A model generated the notes under the pieces. The model saw only the letters and a program-made list of their open reading frames with translations, searched no databases and was not told the DNA's origin. This document shows positions 19,933 to 21,362 of a DNA stretch of 21,362 nt, one piece after another (the stretch's first letter is position 1; every line of letters begins with the position of its first letter). A program made the position numbers and the translations under genes. This DNA is from CAZYXZ01 sp964651395 (lineage in GTDB: Bacteria; Actinomycetota; Actinomycetes; BP-191), in assembly GCA_964651395.1 (NCBI GenBank), contig CAZYXZ010000062.1, positions 1 through 21,362 of the forward strand. Direction: 5' to 3'.

Positions 19933-21362
19933 CAGAACGTGAAGCAGGTGACGGTGCTGCCCTTCCGGGCCTGCGAGCCGCGGGCCGGATCCTGGTCGAA
20001 GCAGCGGTCGCCGCCGCCGAAGTCCCGGTAGGGCCGGGAGGCGAAGACGAAGCCGGCGTCCTCGACCTTCTGCCGGGCTTCGGCGACCTTGTCGCCGCGG
20101 ATGTTCGGCACCTCGGCGAACTCCGGTCCCTTGGACACGGTGATGGTCACAGTGTCGTTCTCGTGCTTCGCGGTGCCCTTGGCCGGGTTCTGGGCGATGA
20201 CCTGGCCGACCGGCGCCTCGTCGTGGAAGGCGCGCGCCACGACCACCTTGAGGCCGGCCTTGTGCAGGATGCCGACCGCGGTGTCCTCGTCCTCGCCCAC
20301 CACGTCGGGTACCGCCACCGCCTTCGGTCCGGCGCTGACCAGCAGGCGGACGGACGTTGCGCCGCGCAGCTCGCTGCCCTTCGTCGGGTCGGTGCCGATC
20401 ACCCGGTCCTTGGGCACGGTGATGCTGTTCTGCGGGACGTTCGCGCTGACCTCGATGCCCGCGCCGGCGAGGATCTCGATGGCCTCGTCGACCGTCTTGC
20501 CCGCGACGTCCGGCACGATCCGCGGGCCCTTCGACAGATGCAGCGTGACGGTGCCGCCCTCGCGGATCCGGGCACCCGGGTCCGGGTCCTGGTCGGCGAC
20601 GAGGCCCTTCGCGAGGTCGCTGAAGACGCCCTCGCCGACCGTGACCTGCACGCCGTTCTGCTCGGCCAGCGAGGTGGCGCTGCGCAGGTCGCTGTTGAGC
20701 AGGTTCGGTGCGTCCTGGTAGCGGCCGCTGCCGTACCACCAGCCGAACGTCCCGGCAGCGGCGAGCACGAGCGCGACCACCAACGTGATGATCAGGCCGC
20801 GCTTGCCCCGAGGGGGACGCGGGCCGACCGGCGCCGTACGGCGCTCGCGCTTCACCTTGGGTGGCTTGGTGGGCCGAGCCAGGACGGTGGTCGGCGCGTC
20901 GTCGAGGGACACCACGCGCGTCTCGTGTGTCGCGTCGGGTACGCCGACCCGCGCGCCGCGCAGCGCCGCCTGCATCTCGCCGGCGCTGCCGTAGCGCGCG
21001 TCCGGGTCGCGCTCGGTCGCACGCAGCACGACCTCGTCGACCGCCTCGGGCAGACCTGCGACCGTGGAGGAGGGCGGCGGGACGTCCTCGTTGACGTGGC
21101 GGTAGGCGATCGCGATCGGCGCGTCGCCGACGAACGGCGCCGTGCCGGTCAGTGCCTCGTAGAGGACGATCCCCGCGGCGTAGAGGTCGGTGCGCTGGTC
21201 GGCGACACCGCTGACCACCTGCTCGGGCGCGAGGTAGGCGACCGTGCCGATCAGCACGCCCTGGCTCATGGTCTGGCTCGTGGCGGTCACCGCGCGGGCC
21301 AGCCCGAAGTCCGCGACCTTGACCTCGTGGTCCTCGGTGAGCAGGACGTTCTCGGGCTTGAC
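19932..21362 (-). CDS. PASTA-domain serine/threonine protein kinase (5' end outside window)
   Basis: The visible 476 residues are the C-terminal part of a PknB/Stk1-type receptor kinase. The visible chain enters at the catalytic loop VKPENVLL, right after where HRD should be, then VADFGLA (DFG, magnesium binding), GTVAYLAPEQ (APE), the C-lobe to about visible residue 140, a basic juxtamembrane segment, and a transmembrane helix (LIITLVVALVLAAAGTFGWW). Four extracellular PASTA repeats follow, ending LHLSKGP, LLVSAGP, ITVSKGP and TVTCFTF. Such kinases bind peptidoglycan fragments or lipid II and control cell wall synthesis and division. The open frame continues past the window edge; an internal GTG at 21290 is not the start because the frame upstream codes for kinase motifs. 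Coupled to the EamA gene by TGATG. Confidence 0.93.
   Translation of the reverse strand, partial: VKPENVLLTEDHEVKVADFGLARAVTATSQTMSQGVLIGTVAYLAPEQVVSGVADQRTDLYAAGIVLYEALTGTAPFVGDAPIAIAYRHVNEDVPPPSSTVAGLPEAVDEVVLRATERDPDARYGSAGEMQAALRGARVGVPDATHETRVVSLDDAPTTVLARPTKPPKVKRERRTAPVGPRPPRGKRGLIITLVVALVLAAAGTFGWWYGSGRYQDAPNLLNSDLRSATSLAEQNGVQVTVGEGVFSDLAKGLVADQDPDPGARIREGGTVTLHLSKGPRIVPDVAGKTVDEAIEILAGAGIEVSANVPQNSITVPKDRVIGTDPTKGSELRGATSVRLLVSAGPKAVAVPDVVGEDEDTAVGILHKAGLKVVVARAFHDEAPVGQVIAQNPAKGTAKHENDTVTITVSKGPEFAEVPNIRGDKVAEARQKVEDAGFVFASRPYRDFGGGDRCFDQDPARGSQARKGSTVTCFTF

Overview
The window is about 21 kb of very GC-rich DNA with strong G/C preference at third codon positions, frequent GTG starts and many ATGA/GTGA/TGATG start-stop overlaps. 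The gene set (ROK glucokinase with zinc motif, type II DAHP synthase, group III type 6-phosphofructokinase, PASTA-domain Ser/Thr kinase, DUF4349 protein beside an ECF sigma factor) points to an actinobacterium (Actinomycetes). I cannot name the genus. It reads as ordinary chromosome: I see no tRNA, rRNA, CRISPR array, insertion sequence or phage gene.

Layout. (1) 3-3359, plus strand: four translationally coupled genes, ROK glucokinase, LLM-class flavin oxidoreductase, carbamate kinase and endonuclease/exonuclease/phosphatase-family protein. (2) 3381-5053, plus: ECF sigma factor coupled to a membrane-anchored DUF4349 protein. (3) 5050-7427, minus: alpha/beta hydrolase, small two-helix membrane protein, and an ArgZ/AgrE-like LOR/SDH-domain ornithine cyclodeaminase. 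(4) 7512-8735, plus: PlsC-type acyltransferase followed by a small membrane protein whose coding signal begins right after the plsC stop codon. (5) 8739-11298, minus: glycerol kinase and a secreted coiled-coil/RlpA-like protein, separated by a striking two-tier hairpin. (6) 11379-14138, plus: cupredoxin lipoprotein, 6-phosphofructokinase with pyrophosphate-type residues, and type II DAHP synthase. (7) 14161-16771, minus: a single-chain sigma/zinc-finger anti-sigma/transmembrane/extracellular protein and a secreted LVIVD-repeat protein. (8) 16815-17855, plus: L-threonine aldolase. (9) 17852-21362, minus: PASTA kinase (N-terminus outside the window), EamA transporter, an aromatic-amino-acid leader peptide with terminator, and a type I DAHP synthase.

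The most interesting element is upstream of the type I DAHP synthase: a 22-codon leader ORF with a Phe-Trp-Tyr-Gly-Tyr run (using UUU and UAU, codons that look scarce in the neighbouring genes), followed by mutually exclusive RNA hairpins that form a complete trp-type attenuator, apparently on a leaderless mRNA. It would sense all three aromatic amino acids and control the first step of the shikimate pathway. The window also holds a second, structurally unrelated (type II) DAHP synthase, translationally coupled to phosphofructokinase and without such a leader. No stretch over 300 bp lacks a gene; the longest apparently non-coding gaps are about 65-85 bp.
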